The notes below the pieces were generated by a model, which was not told the DNA's origin, searched no databases, and saw nothing but the letters and a program-made list of their open reading frames with translations. Position numbers and translations under genes: made by a program. Source: Ruminococcus sp. (GTDB taxonomy: Bacteria; Bacillota; Clostridia; Lachnospirales; Lachnospiraceae). From it: 48,094 bases of DNA. Positions 32,935-41,635 of the stretch are shown piece after piece; the first letter of the stretch is position 1, and the number at the start of each line of letters is the position of its first letter. The DNA lies in the NCBI GenBank assembly GCA_023663085.1, contig JAMPIB010000023.1, positions 1-48,094 on the forward strand. Reading direction: 5' to 3'.

Positions 32935-34296
32935 CTATCCCTGCATACGCCTTAATCTGGCAAAGAAAAAACCGTCTGTTCCATGTATCCCCGGCAAAAG
33001 CTGCAGCATTCCCGTTTCCGCTTCTTTTCGCAGTTCCTCCGGCAGAGTCTTCGGTAAAAATGCACGCATGCTTTCCGGTGTAAAGTTAAATTTTTCACAG
33101 ATCCACTCCGCCATTTTTTCATTCTCCTGCGGGTTAATGGTGCAGGTGCTGTACAGTAAAAGTCCGCCCGGTTTTACATAGGCTGCGGCGTTTGTAACGA
33201 TTTCTTTCTGTAATGTCGTGATCTCTGCAAGCGACTGCGCGCTCACATGATATTTGATATCCGGTTTCTTACCGATCACACCCAGTCCCGAACAGGGTAC
33301 GTCCGCCAGTACCACATCCGCCGATCGCGCAAGTTCCTCTTTATAAATGCGGGCGTCGTTTAACGCCGTCTGCATATTTTCTTTGCGCATCCGCAGTCTG
33401 TTAGCCTCCATGCGCGAGAGTTTGTTTTCCGATATGTCAAAAGAAAGCACTTTTCCTGTTCCCTGCAGTTTCGTGGCCGCGTGCAGCGATTTGCCGCCCG
33501 GAGAGGCGCACAGATCGAGGAGTGTCTGGCCTTTCCTGATATCCGCCGCTTCGATCACCAGCATGGAACTGACATCCTGCACCATGAAAAGTCCTTCTGC
33601 ATATCCCGGCAGATGCCGGATGCCTTCCGCCCTTTCTATCTGCATCGCGTAAGGCAGATAAGGGTGTTCTCTTACAGTGACGCCGTTTTCTTCCCAGACC
33701 TTTATCAGCGCTTCTTTTTCCCTATCCGATAGAGACTCTTCCAGACGCAGCGTCAGAGGCCCTCTTTCCAGATAAGCGCCAAATATCGTTTCAACGTCTT
33801 TTTTATTATATATATGCAAAAAATATTCCGCAAGCCACAAAGGTACGGAATACATGACTGACAGATATGCCGCTTCGTCCTTATCTCTGTCCGGCCAGGC
33901 TATGGCGTCTTTTTGTCTGGACACGTTCCGCAAAACGCCGTTTACATATCCCTGCAGGGAGTGGAACTTTCTTTTGCCGGCCAGTTTCACCGCCTCGCTG
34001 CAGATGGCCGCATCCGGTATATTATCCATAAAAAGCATCTGATAAACGCTCATCCGCAGCAGTTGTCTGATAAGCGGTTTCATTTTTTTTACAGGCACTT
34101 TGGAAACGGTATCCAAAGAATAGTCAATCTGTATCCTCCGCTCAACCGTCCCCTCCGTTACCCTTTTGATAAAAGCCTTTTCTTTCGGCGCAAGATAATC
34201 ATACTTTTCCAGTACGTCAGCCAGAAGTAAATTGACATATCCGTCATTTTTTTCCAGTTCTAATAAAATATCTAAAATAATTTCTCTATTATTCAT
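32935..34296 (-). CDS. rsmB: 16S rRNA (cytosine(967)-C(5))-methyltransferase RsmB
   Basis: A 453-residue enzyme with an N-terminal NusB-like RNA-binding domain (about residues 1-135, opening NREIILDILLELEKNDGYVN) and a C-terminal SAM methyltransferase domain. The SAM motif is LLDLCASPGGKSLHAA. The two catalytic Cys motifs are VLADVPCSGLGVIGKKPD and LLYSTCTINPQENE. It methylates C967 of 16S rRNA. Spacing and orientation put it in one run with the metalloprotease gene and rlmN. Confidence 0.95.
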   Translation of the reverse strand: MNNREIILDILLELEKNDGYVNLLLADVLEKYDYLAPKEKAFIKRVTEGTVERRIQIDYSLDTVSKVPVKKMKPLIRQLLRMSVYQMLFMDNIPDAAICSEAVKLAGKRKFHSLQGYVNGVLRNVSRQKDAIAWPDRDKDEAAYLSVMYSVPLWLAEYFLHIYNKKDVETIFGAYLERGPLTLRLEESLSDREKEALIKVWEENGVTVREHPYLPYAMQIERAEGIRHLPGYAEGLFMVQDVSSMLVIEAADIRKGQTLLDLCASPGGKSLHAATKLQGTGKVLSFDISENKLSRMEANRLRMRKENMQTALNDARIYKEELARSADVVLADVPCSGLGVIGKKPDIKYHVSAQSLAEITTLQKEIVTNAAAYVKPGGLLLYSTCTINPQENEKMAEWICEKFNFTPESMRAFLPKTLPEELRKEAETGMLQLLPGIHGTDGFFFARLRRMQG

Positions 34297-34333
34297 CCGT
34301 TATCGCCTATTCCCTGCGTTTGTGCCAGATCCG

Positions 34334-35053
34334 CTAATCGTTTCTCCTGCTGTTATTTCCGAATAAAAGAATCAGACGCAGAAGCTGTAAGATAGCCGAG
34401 GCCGCCGCCGCTACATAGGTTAAGGCCGCCGCGCCAAGTACCTTACGGCACCCTCTCGTCTCATCATTTTCCATAAGTCCGTAACTGCCCAGCATGGTAA
34501 GCGCCCGGCCCGATGCGTTAAACTCCACGGGCAGCGTGACGATCTGGAAGAGTACGGCAAGGGCGAACACCCAGATGCCGATCTGGATAAAAATCTGGTT
34601 CATGCCCAGCAGCGCACCTAATATAATGATCGGTATTCCTAATTTAGAACCGATATTCGCCGCCGGTACGAGCGCCGTGCGGATACTTAAAGGCGTATAT
34701 CCTTTATGATGCTGTAAGGCATGGCCGCATTCATGCGCGGCAACGCCGATCGCCGCTACGGAAGTAGAACCATAAGTGGCATCCGAAAGTCTGAGCACTT
34801 TTGCCCTCGGATCGTAATGGTCTGTCAGTTCGCCCCGAATATGCTCTATGCGCACATCATAAATGCCGGAAAGCTGTAAAATACGCTGTGCGGCCTCCGC
34901 TCCCGTAAGACCGCTCCTGCTCCTTACTCTGGAATATTTTCTGAAAGTCGAACTGACACGCATCTGTGCAACGATACATAATATCGCGCCGATGATGACC
35001 AGCCAGTAAGTGGGATCAAAATACATCCCGTAGTATCCGCCGTAATATCTCAT
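34334..35053 (-). CDS. yugP: YugP-type zinc metallopeptidase, membrane-bound
   Basis: A 239-residue membrane protein of the YugP family (neutral zinc metallopeptidase). The N-terminal region is Tyr/Gly-rich (RYYGGYYGMYFDPTYW), followed by a first helix. The active-site motif VAAHECGHALQHH near residues 108-120 contains HExxH. Two or three hydrophobic stretches follow (PIIILGALLGMNQIFIQIGIW, and LQLLRLILLFG at the end). The substrate of the family is not established. It lies between fmt and rsmB on the same strand, a position conserved in many clostridia. Confidence 0.9.
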   Translation of the reverse strand: MRYYGGYYGMYFDPTYWLVIIGAILCIVAQMRVSSTFRKYSRVRSRSGLTGAEAAQRILQLSGIYDVRIEHIRGELTDHYDPRAKVLRLSDATYGSTSVAAIGVAAHECGHALQHHKGYTPLSIRTALVPAANIGSKLGIPIIILGALLGMNQIFIQIGIWVFALAVLFQIVTLPVEFNASGRALTMLGSYGLMENDETRGCRKVLGAAALTYVAAAASAILQLLRLILLFGNNSRRND

Positions 35054-35108
35054 GATTTCATTACTTCCTTTCTGCTATGACATTTCTTTTTTTATCTGCT
35101 GAAATATT

Positions 35109-36050
35109 TTATTTTCCCAGAACATCCCCGGTCTTTATCTGATTGCCCAGCAGGAAATCTTTCACTGTCATCCTTTTTTTCCCTTCTAACTGCACCGCCG
35201 TCACTTTCAGCGCCACGTCTTTCGTGCGGACATAAAAGGCGTCTTTTTCTACTGCCGTTATCGTTCCCGGAACTGCTGATGCTATGTGCGCATCTTCCTT
35301 ATCGACATCGCTCTCCCATATCTTCAATGTCTTTCCATGATAAAAAGTATAGGCGCTCGGCCAGGAATTTAAGGCGCGTACCATTCTCTCGATATGGGCC
35401 GCCTCGTTTTCCCAATGAATCTCTCCCATGGACTTTTGCAGCATTCCGGCATAACAGGATCTGGTATCGTCCTGTTTTACAGGCGTAAGTTCTCCCGCTT
35501 CTATCCTGGGAAGTGCCTCAACGATCAGCTTAGCGCCCGCCGCCGCCAGTTTATCGTGCAGGCTGTCTCCGGTTTCTTTTTCCTCTATCGGCACGACCGA
35601 CTGCATGAGGATATCGCCCGTGTCGATACCCTTATCCATCTGCATAATGGTAACGCCGCTTTCATTTTCTCCTTCAAGGATTGCCTGCTGTATCGGCCCC
35701 GCGCCGCGATATTTCGGTAAAAGCGAAGCATGAATATTGATACAGCCGTACCCTGGCATCCGCAGGATTTCTTCTGAAAGGATCTGTCCGAAAGCCGCCA
35801 CGATAAAAGCATCCGCCTCATAGGAACGCAGCGTCTCCACCGCCTCCGGCGCTTTGACTTTCACAGGCTGAAAGACCGGGATATCATATTGCAGGGCGCA
35901 GCTTTTAACAGGCGTCATCTGCATTTCCTTGCCGCGGCCTTTCGGCTTATCCGGCTGTGTGACGACCGCCGCAATCTGGTGGCCCGCCTCAATGAGCGCC
36001 TTTAACGCCGCCACCGCATAATCCGGCGTTCCCATAAATACCAGTTTCAT
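35109..36050 (-). CDS. fmt: Methionyl-tRNA formyltransferase
   Basis: A 313-residue enzyme that formylates initiator Met-tRNA using 10-formyltetrahydrofolate. It opens MKLVFMGTPDYAVAAL. The catalytic loop NIHASLLPKYRGAGPIQQAI contains the conserved Asn, His and the SLLPKYRG signature; GVTIMQMDKGIDTGDI follows with the catalytic Asp. The C-terminal OB-like domain binds tRNA. Two adjacent ATG codons exist; the second, six bases after GGAGG, is chosen. It follows def, its usual partner in N-terminal formyl-Met handling. Confidence 0.96.
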   Translation of the reverse strand: MKLVFMGTPDYAVAALKALIEAGHQIAAVVTQPDKPKGRGKEMQMTPVKSCALQYDIPVFQPVKVKAPEAVETLRSYEADAFIVAAFGQILSEEILRMPGYGCINIHASLLPKYRGAGPIQQAILEGENESGVTIMQMDKGIDTGDILMQSVVPIEEKETGDSLHDKLAAAGAKLIVEALPRIEAGELTPVKQDDTRSCYAGMLQKSMGEIHWENEAAHIERMVRALNSWPSAYTFYHGKTLKIWESDVDKEDAHIASAVPGTITAVEKDAFYVRTKDVALKVTAVQLEGKKRMTVKDFLLGNQIKTGDVLGK

Positions 36051-36085
36051 CATATCCCTCCATTCTCACAGAAGTTCTTCTCACA

Positions 36086-36562
36086 CTACTTACCTTCTTC
36101 TTCCTCCACATCCTGCAGCGGGCCGATCACTTTCTCCACATACAGATGGCCGTCGAGGTGGTCGATTTCGTGCTGAATGGCTCTCGCCAGAAGTTCCGTG
36201 CCCTCTATCTCAAAAGGCTCCAGATTCTCATCATAGGCAAGTGCCTTAACGTAATTGGCTCTCGTCACCTGCCCGGTCTTGCCCGGCACGCTCAAACACC
36301 CTTCATACCCTGTCTGCTCGCCGCTTGTCTCCAGTATCTTCGGATTGATCAACAGGAGCGGGTCGTCCCCCGTTACGTCAATGACGACGATACGCTTTAA
36401 GATACCGACCTGCGGCGCGGCAAGACCGACTCCGTTCGCCTCATAGAGCGTATCGAACATATCGTCGATCAACTGCTGTATACGGGGTGTTATCTCCGTT
36501 ACCTCTTTACATTTTTTTTCAAGGATGGGATTGCCCATCTCTCTGATCATTCTTGTTGCCAT
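36086..36562 (-). CDS. def: Peptide deformylase
   Basis: A 158-residue metal hydrolase that removes the formyl group from new proteins. The three family motifs are intact: GVGLAAPQVG near residues 44-53, EGCLSVPG near 86-93 with the metal Cys, and QHEIDHLDG near 129-137 with the two metal His and catalytic Glu. The frame is open eight codons further up to a GTG, but MATRMIREMGNPIL is the family-like start and has AAGG-rich sequence upstream. It lies between priA and fmt. Confidence 0.96.
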   Translation of the reverse strand: MATRMIREMGNPILEKKCKEVTEITPRIQQLIDDMFDTLYEANGVGLAAPQVGILKRIVVIDVTGDDPLLLINPKILETSGEQTGYEGCLSVPGKTGQVTRANYVKALAYDENLEPFEIEGTELLARAIQHEIDHLDGHLYVEKVIGPLQDVEEEEGK

Positions 36563-36596
36563 TTCCTTTTCCTTTCTGACTCTCACTGTCGGTATC

Positions 36597-38858
36597 TCAA
36601 TATGCGTTCATCGGATCAAAATCGAACTGGATACTTTGATTTTTCAGATTGCATTCTTTACTGCAATCTTCCAGCATATCCTTTATCTGCACCAGTGTCT
36701 CGTAATCGGGATGTTTCAGATATAATGTATGCCGGTACAGATCGTTTATCTTTGAAACGGCCGCCGGCGCGGGGCCGATAATATATAAATCCTTCTCTTT
36801 TGCAAATCTTTCTCTCACCAGAGCGGCAAACCTCTCAAGCAGCGCCCCGCCCTGTTCTTTATCTCCGGCAATGGAAAGCACCGCCAGCATATGAGCCGCA
36901 GGCGGATACTGCAAAAGTTCCCGGTAAGTGATCTCCTCTTCATAAAAACCTTCATAATCCTGATTGGCGGCATGGATAATGCTGTAATGCTCCGGCTGGT
37001 ACGTCTGGATGACGACCTCTCCCGGCTTATCCCCTCTGCCCGCTCTGCCCGCCGCCTGTGTCAGAAGCTGGAAAGTACGCTCCCCGGCGCGGTAGTCATT
37101 CTGATTTAAGGACAGATCGGCCGCCAGGATGCCTACCAGCGTCACATTGGGAAAATCATGCCCCTTGACGATCATCTGCGTTCCCACCAGAATATCGGCT
37201 TTCCCATCGGCAAACGCCGATAATATCTGCTCGTAACTTTCCTTACTCCTCGTGGAATCGGCATCCATCCGCAGAACGCCCGCTGACGGGAACTCCTTAT
37301 GGACAGCCTCTTCGATCTGTTCCGTTCCCGCCTTAAAACCAAGCAGATATTTAGAAGAACAGGCAGGACAAAGCGCAGGTCTTTGCTCTTCATAGCCGCA
37401 ATAGTGACATACCAGTTTCCCGTTGCGGTGTTCCGATAAAGAAACGTCACAGTGCGGACACTTCATCACATGCCCGCAGGCTCTGCAGGAGATAAATCCC
37501 GCATACCCTCTTCTGTTTAAAAAGAGCATGATCTGTTCTCCCGCCGCCAGTCTTTCTTCCATGAGCGCCTTTAATTTCCGGCTGAAAATAGAACGGTTGC
37601 CTTCTTTTAATTCCTGTCGCAGATCTATCGTATATACCTGCGGCAGATGACCTCCCGTCAGACGCTCTTTCATCTGATAGAGTTTATATTCTCCTTTTTG
37701 CGCACGATAATACGCTTCTAAGGAAGGCGTTGCAGAACCGAGTACAACGCTGGCTCCTTTCAGGGACGCGATCTGTATAGCCGTCTCTCTGGCGTGGTAT
37801 CTGGGCATGGATTCGCTCTTATAGCTGTTTTCATGCTCCTCATCCATCACAATTACACCAAGCGCCGGAAACGGCGTAAAAAGTGCGGAACGGGGGCCTA
37901 TCATCACATCCAGTTCTCCCCGTCTGGCGCGTTCCATCTGGTCATATTTTTCCCCCATGGATAAGGTGGAATTCATCACGGATACCCGGTCGCCGAATCT
38001 TTTATAAAAACGCAGCAGCGTCTGATAAGTCAGCGCGATCTCCGGGATCAGGACAATGGCCTGCTTTCCCATAGCTATCATCTGTTCGATGATCCCCAGA
38101 TAGACTTCCGTCTTGCCGCTCCCGGTTATCCCGTGGATCAGGTAAGTCCCCGGTTTCCCGGCCCGGTAGTCCCGGATGATATCTTCGATGATAAAACGCT
38201 GCCTGTCGCTGAGTTCTTTGGCCGTCTCCCGTCCGGAAATCCTTTTTACAGGATTGCGATAATAACTTTCCGTCTCTATTGTAATAATACCCTGTTTTTC
38301 CAAACTGTTCAAGGTCGCTGCCGCTATATTCAGTTTTTCCCTAAGCAGCGTATACGGTAATATCTCTTCTTCCAGAAGGGCGTTCAGTACTCTTACTTTG
38401 GCGTTCTGGCGCTTTTTTTCACACTCTGCGATCTGTCTTTGTATCTCTTTCGTACCGACGCATCTGGTAATTTTCTTTTTTTGGAGCTGTTTTAATTTAC
38501 GCTTGACCGGTATTACGGTCTTCAGGGCATTTATGATCGTTGAACCGTAATGTCTCTTCATCCAGTATGCCGTCTGGATCAGGCCGCTCTCCAGCGTCGT
38601 ACTTTTTTCGTCGATACAAGTAATCTCCTTTAATTTCTCCGCCGGATAATCGCTCTTATCGCTTAAATCGACCACATATCCTGTCGTATCGCGGTTTCCT
38701 CTGCCAAAGGGCACATGCACGCGCATACCGGGCATAATTTTCCCCATAAGCTCCTGCGGTATCTTATATTGAAAAGGTCTGTCTACTTTTTCATGGGAGA
38801 TATCGACGATGATATCCGCATAACGGCAGTTCCCTGTCTCCTCAAATTGTTCGCTCAT
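36597..38858 (-). CDS. priA: Primosomal protein PriA (replication restart helicase)
   Basis: A 753-residue superfamily 2 DNA helicase that reloads the replisome at collapsed forks. The N-terminal 3'-end-binding domain opens ADIIVDISHEKVDRPFQYKIP. The helicase core has Walker A GITGSGKTEVYL, the box VMDEEHENSYKS and LGSATPSLEA. A zinc-binding insert of four CxxC-like pairs (CRACGHVMKCPHCD, CHYCGYEEQRPALCPACSS) follows near residues 455-495. The C-terminal helicase half includes GTQMIVKGHDFPNVTLV and QAAGRAGRG. Length and order are standard. It is followed by def and fmt, as in many Firmicutes. Confidence 0.97.
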   Translation of the reverse strand: MSEQFEETGNCRYADIIVDISHEKVDRPFQYKIPQELMGKIMPGMRVHVPFGRGNRDTTGYVVDLSDKSDYPAEKLKEITCIDEKSTTLESGLIQTAYWMKRHYGSTIINALKTVIPVKRKLKQLQKKKITRCVGTKEIQRQIAECEKKRQNAKVRVLNALLEEEILPYTLLREKLNIAAATLNSLEKQGIITIETESYYRNPVKRISGRETAKELSDRQRFIIEDIIRDYRAGKPGTYLIHGITGSGKTEVYLGIIEQMIAMGKQAIVLIPEIALTYQTLLRFYKRFGDRVSVMNSTLSMGEKYDQMERARRGELDVMIGPRSALFTPFPALGVIVMDEEHENSYKSESMPRYHARETAIQIASLKGASVVLGSATPSLEAYYRAQKGEYKLYQMKERLTGGHLPQVYTIDLRQELKEGNRSIFSRKLKALMEERLAAGEQIMLFLNRRGYAGFISCRACGHVMKCPHCDVSLSEHRNGKLVCHYCGYEEQRPALCPACSSKYLLGFKAGTEQIEEAVHKEFPSAGVLRMDADSTRSKESYEQILSAFADGKADILVGTQMIVKGHDFPNVTLVGILAADLSLNQNDYRAGERTFQLLTQAAGRAGRGDKPGEVVIQTYQPEHYSIIHAANQDYEGFYEEEITYRELLQYPPAAHMLAVLSIAGDKEQGGALLERFAALVRERFAKEKDLYIIGPAPAAVSKINDLYRHTLYLKHPDYETLVQIKDMLEDCSKECNLKNQSIQFDFDPMNAY

Positions 38859-38888
38859 ACCTTATCCCCGCTCTATATACGGACTCCT

Positions 38889-40355
38889 TTATCTGCCTGC
38901 CAGAATATCCCGGATCAGATCTCTTTCGTCCATCGGATATTTCACGCCTTCTATTTCCTGATAATCTTCATGCCCCTTACCCGCGAGCACAATGATATCT
39001 CCCGGCTCTCCGTGCGCAATGGCATAGGCTATCGCCTCTTTTCTGTCGCAGATCTCGATATATTGACCGTCGGTCTTATCAATACCGACTTTGATATCGT
39101 CGATGATATCCTGCGGTTTCTCGAAGCGCGGATTATCGGAAGTGATAATGGTCAGATCAGCCAGTCTGCCGCTGACTTCTCCCATCTCGTAACGCCGCAG
39201 TTTAGAACGGTTCCCGCCACAGCCAAACAGACACACCAGACGGTGCGGGTGGTATTCTTTTAAAGTGGATAAAAGGCTTTGCAGCGCCATCGCGTTATGC
39301 GCATAGTCTATCAGTAACGTAAAATCATCCGACACTTTGACCGGTTCGATACGCCCCTTTACCCTGGCCTGTAAAAAGGCCCTGCATATCGCTTCTTCCG
39401 ACACTTCAAAGTGCCTGCAGATCGCGAGTGCCGTCAGGGCGTTATAGACGCTGAATTTACCCGGTGCCGCCACTTCTACAGAGAAATTCATAAGTCCCCT
39501 CACATCAAAAGAAACGCCCAGCCTGCCGCCGTCGGATAAAAGTTTGATATTGGCGGCCTTAAGATCGGCCTCCGTCTCTATGCCATATGTCTCCAGTATG
39601 CAGGTATGCCCCGCCGTCACCGCCTGCCAGTGCGCGTCGTCATGATTGACGATACCCACCCTGCACTGTCTGAATAACAGCCCTTTACAATGCAGATAGT
39701 CTTCAAAATCCCGGTGTTCATTCGGCCCGATATGGTCAGGTTCGATATTGGTAAATATTCCAAAGTCAAAGACAAATCCCTGTGTCCGGTGAAGCATCAA
39801 TCCCTGCGAGGAAACCTCCATGACAACCGTATCACAGCCTGCATCCGCCATCTGTCTGAAATACTGTTGTATCAGATAAGATTCCGGCGTCGTATTGTCA
39901 GCATGGATATGCGTATCGCCGATGATGACCTCTATCGTACCGATCAGTCCTACCCTGCGCCCGGCCTGTTCCAGAATGGACTTTACCAGATAGGTCGTCG
40001 TCGTTTTTCCTTTGGTCCCGGTGATGCCGATGACTTTCAGGCTCTTAGCCGGATGATCGAACCAGGCCGCCGAAAGAAAAGCCAGCGCATATCTGGTATC
40101 CTCCACCTGTATGAGCGTCGCCTCCACGTCTTTCGGAAGTTTCACTTCTTTTCTCACGACCAGTACTTTTGCTCCCGCCTCTACAACCTGTGCCGCAAAA
40201 TCATGCCCATCGACATTGGCGCCTTCGATACAGACAAACAGACTGCCTGCCGACGCCTTTCTGGAATCGTAGACGACATCACCCACCTCTACATCCAGAC
40301 TGCCGCCAAGGCAGCGATACTCTATATGTTCCAGTAAATCACGTAATTTTTTCAT
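38889..40355 (-). CDS. murE: UDP-N-acetylmuramoyl-tripeptide synthetase (meso-DAP-type)
   Basis: A 488-residue Mur ligase that adds the third stem-peptide residue to UDP-MurNAc-Ala-Glu. The ATP loop is GITGTKGKTTTTYLV near residues 110-124. TTPESY and EVSSQGL bind UDP-muramoyl substrate. The specificity motif reads DNPRFEKP; Arg in DNPR is the known marker for meso-diaminopimelate rather than lysine. The start has AAGGAG nine bases upstream. It is outside the dcw cluster and instead heads the priA-def-fmt run, with its own promoter at 40399-40427. Confidence 0.95.
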   Translation of the reverse strand: MKKLRDLLEHIEYRCLGGSLDVEVGDVVYDSRKASAGSLFVCIEGANVDGHDFAAQVVEAGAKVLVVRKEVKLPKDVEATLIQVEDTRYALAFLSAAWFDHPAKSLKVIGITGTKGKTTTTYLVKSILEQAGRRVGLIGTIEVIIGDTHIHADNTTPESYLIQQYFRQMADAGCDTVVMEVSSQGLMLHRTQGFVFDFGIFTNIEPDHIGPNEHRDFEDYLHCKGLLFRQCRVGIVNHDDAHWQAVTAGHTCILETYGIETEADLKAANIKLLSDGGRLGVSFDVRGLMNFSVEVAAPGKFSVYNALTALAICRHFEVSEEAICRAFLQARVKGRIEPVKVSDDFTLLIDYAHNAMALQSLLSTLKEYHPHRLVCLFGCGGNRSKLRRYEMGEVSGRLADLTIITSDNPRFEKPQDIIDDIKVGIDKTDGQYIEICDRKEAIAYAIAHGEPGDIIVLAGKGHEDYQEIEGVKYPMDERDLIRDILAGR

Positions 40356-40398
40356 CAGGTCATACTCCTTTTCTGACTATTCATTTCCTACCTATAAT

Positions 40399-40427
40399 AA
40401 AATATCACGAAACCCGCTCTTTTTCAA
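40399..40427 (-). promoter_or_regulatory. Probable SigA promoter of murE
   Basis: On the minus strand TTGAAA (40422-40427) is followed after 17 bases by TATTTT (about 40399-40404), some 45 bases before the murE ATG. A tandem 22-base repeat lies immediately upstream at 40435-40478. Confidence 0.6.
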
Positions 40428-40434
40428 CTTTTCC

Positions 40435-40478
40435 CATTTTCTTTAGAGAAGTTTATCATTTTATTAAGGGAAGTTTAT
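40435..40478 (-). repeat. Tandem 22-bp repeat upstream of the murE promoter
   Basis: Two abutting 22-base units (40435-40456 and 40457-40478) share CATTTT at one end and AAGTTTAT at the other, 19 of 22 positions identical. They start seven bases upstream of the -35 and span two helical turns each, a position suited to an activator. Confidence 0.7.
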
Positions 40479-40580
40479 ATTTTTATTAGAAAGAAAACAC
40501 AATTTGGACACATTTGCAAATTAAGATATTAGCAAGATAGTTGAATAACTCACTATCTCCCCCCTCATAAGAAAAATGCG

Positions 40581-40608
40581 AAAAGCCTGAGAATTTCTCA
40601 GGCTTTTT
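40581..40608 (-). terminator. Terminator after pfkB
   Basis: AAAAGCCTGAGA and TCTCAGGCTTTT form a perfect 12-bp stem around AATT, with A- and T-rich flanks on both sides. It lies 28 bases past the pfkB stop and could act on both strands. The rest of the gap to murE holds the murE promoter region and a weak GATAGT/ACTATC hairpin at 40536-40557. Confidence 0.85.
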
Positions 40609-40636
40609 CGTTAGTGCACTTTGCAGCGCGCGTTTC

Positions 40637-41569
40637 CTATCTGATTTTCTCTACCGTGATGCTATCATAAAGTTCTTCGGCCACATCAAGCGGGACATCC
40701 GCGCTTTTTATGGTGGTGGCATTGGCCGCTGAAATGGCTGTGGCCCTGAGCAGCGTCTCTTCTTTGGAATCTCCCCGCACTATGGACATGGCATAGGCGG
40801 CTACCACGCAGTCTCCGCAGCCTACCGTATTGACCGCCTGGATCCTTCCTGCTTTGGCAAAATATACGGCTCCGCCGCCGCTTACGGAGATAAGACCCTT
40901 TTTACCCATAGATACGATGACATGCGCGATCCCTCTTTCATGAAGTTCTAACGCCGCATCTATGACCGCTTCTCTGTTTATCAGTTTATGCCCTGCGATA
41001 TACTCTAATTCCTTCAAATTCGGTTTGATCAGATACGGTTTGGCAGCGAGGGCATTTCGCAGGCTTTCCCCGCTCGTATCCAGTATAGTCCTGATACCGT
41101 TTGTACGTGCTTTTTCTATCATTTTTGCATAAATATCTTCCGGAAGTCCTCTGGCCGCGCTCCCCGATAAGACGACCAGTTCGCAGTCGATCAGCAGGTC
41201 TTCATATTGTTTCAGAAAACGCCATAAATACTCTGCGCTGATCTCCGGCCCCGGTTCTAAAATCTCCGTCACATAGCCGTTATCCGCCAGAATATTCATA
41301 TTGCTCCTCGTTTCTCCCTTTACACGGATAAAACGGCATTCTACTGCTATGCTTTTTAGATAATCCTCGATAAAACTCCCTGCATATCCGCCCAGAAATC
41401 CAGTCGCACATACCGGGAAATCATACTGTCTGAGCACTTTGGTCACATTGACGCCCTTGCCGCCCGCTAACGACATCACGCTGCGCATCCTGTTCACATG
41501 CCCCGGAATAAGTTCCCCGGCCGTATATGTTTTATCCACGGCGGGATTTAATGTTACTGTCAGTATCAT
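40637..41569 (-). CDS. 1-phosphofructokinase-family sugar-phosphate kinase (PfkB type)
   Basis: A 310-residue ribokinase-fold kinase. From the ATG at 41569 it opens MILTVTLNPAVDKTYTAGEL, the typical FruK/LacC start. GGKGVNVTKVL follows near residues 36-46. The catalytic signature VNTVGCGDCVVAAYAMS near 241-257 matches the PfkB second signature, with Asp in GCGD. Substrate is probably fructose 1-phosphate or tagatose 6-phosphate; sequence alone does not decide. No PTS or fru regulator gene is adjacent, so a fru operon is not supported. GGGGG and AGGAT lie before the ATG. The frame is open 22 codons further up to the recJ stop. Confidence 0.9.
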   Translation of the reverse strand: MILTVTLNPAVDKTYTAGELIPGHVNRMRSVMSLAGGKGVNVTKVLRQYDFPVCATGFLGGYAGSFIEDYLKSIAVECRFIRVKGETRSNMNILADNGYVTEILEPGPEISAEYLWRFLKQYEDLLIDCELVVLSGSAARGLPEDIYAKMIEKARTNGIRTILDTSGESLRNALAAKPYLIKPNLKELEYIAGHKLINREAVIDAALELHERGIAHVIVSMGKKGLISVSGGGAVYFAKAGRIQAVNTVGCGDCVVAAYAMSIVRGDSKEETLLRATAISAANATTIKSADVPLDVAEELYDSITVEKIR

Positions 41570-41601
41570 ATCCTGTCCCCCATTCTGACTCGACCCGCGA
41601 G

Positions 41602-41613
41602 TTTGCATGCAAA
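41602..41613. promoter_or_regulatory. 12-bp palindrome in the pfkB leader
   Basis: TTTGCATGCAAA is a perfect palindrome in the 66-base gap between recJ and pfkB. It is part of a larger hairpin GTTTGC/GCAAAC (41601-41620). It could be an operator for a sugar-responsive repressor, but nothing nearby supports a specific one. Confidence 0.35.
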
Positions 41614-41635
41614 AGCAAACCTGCCTGTGAATCAT

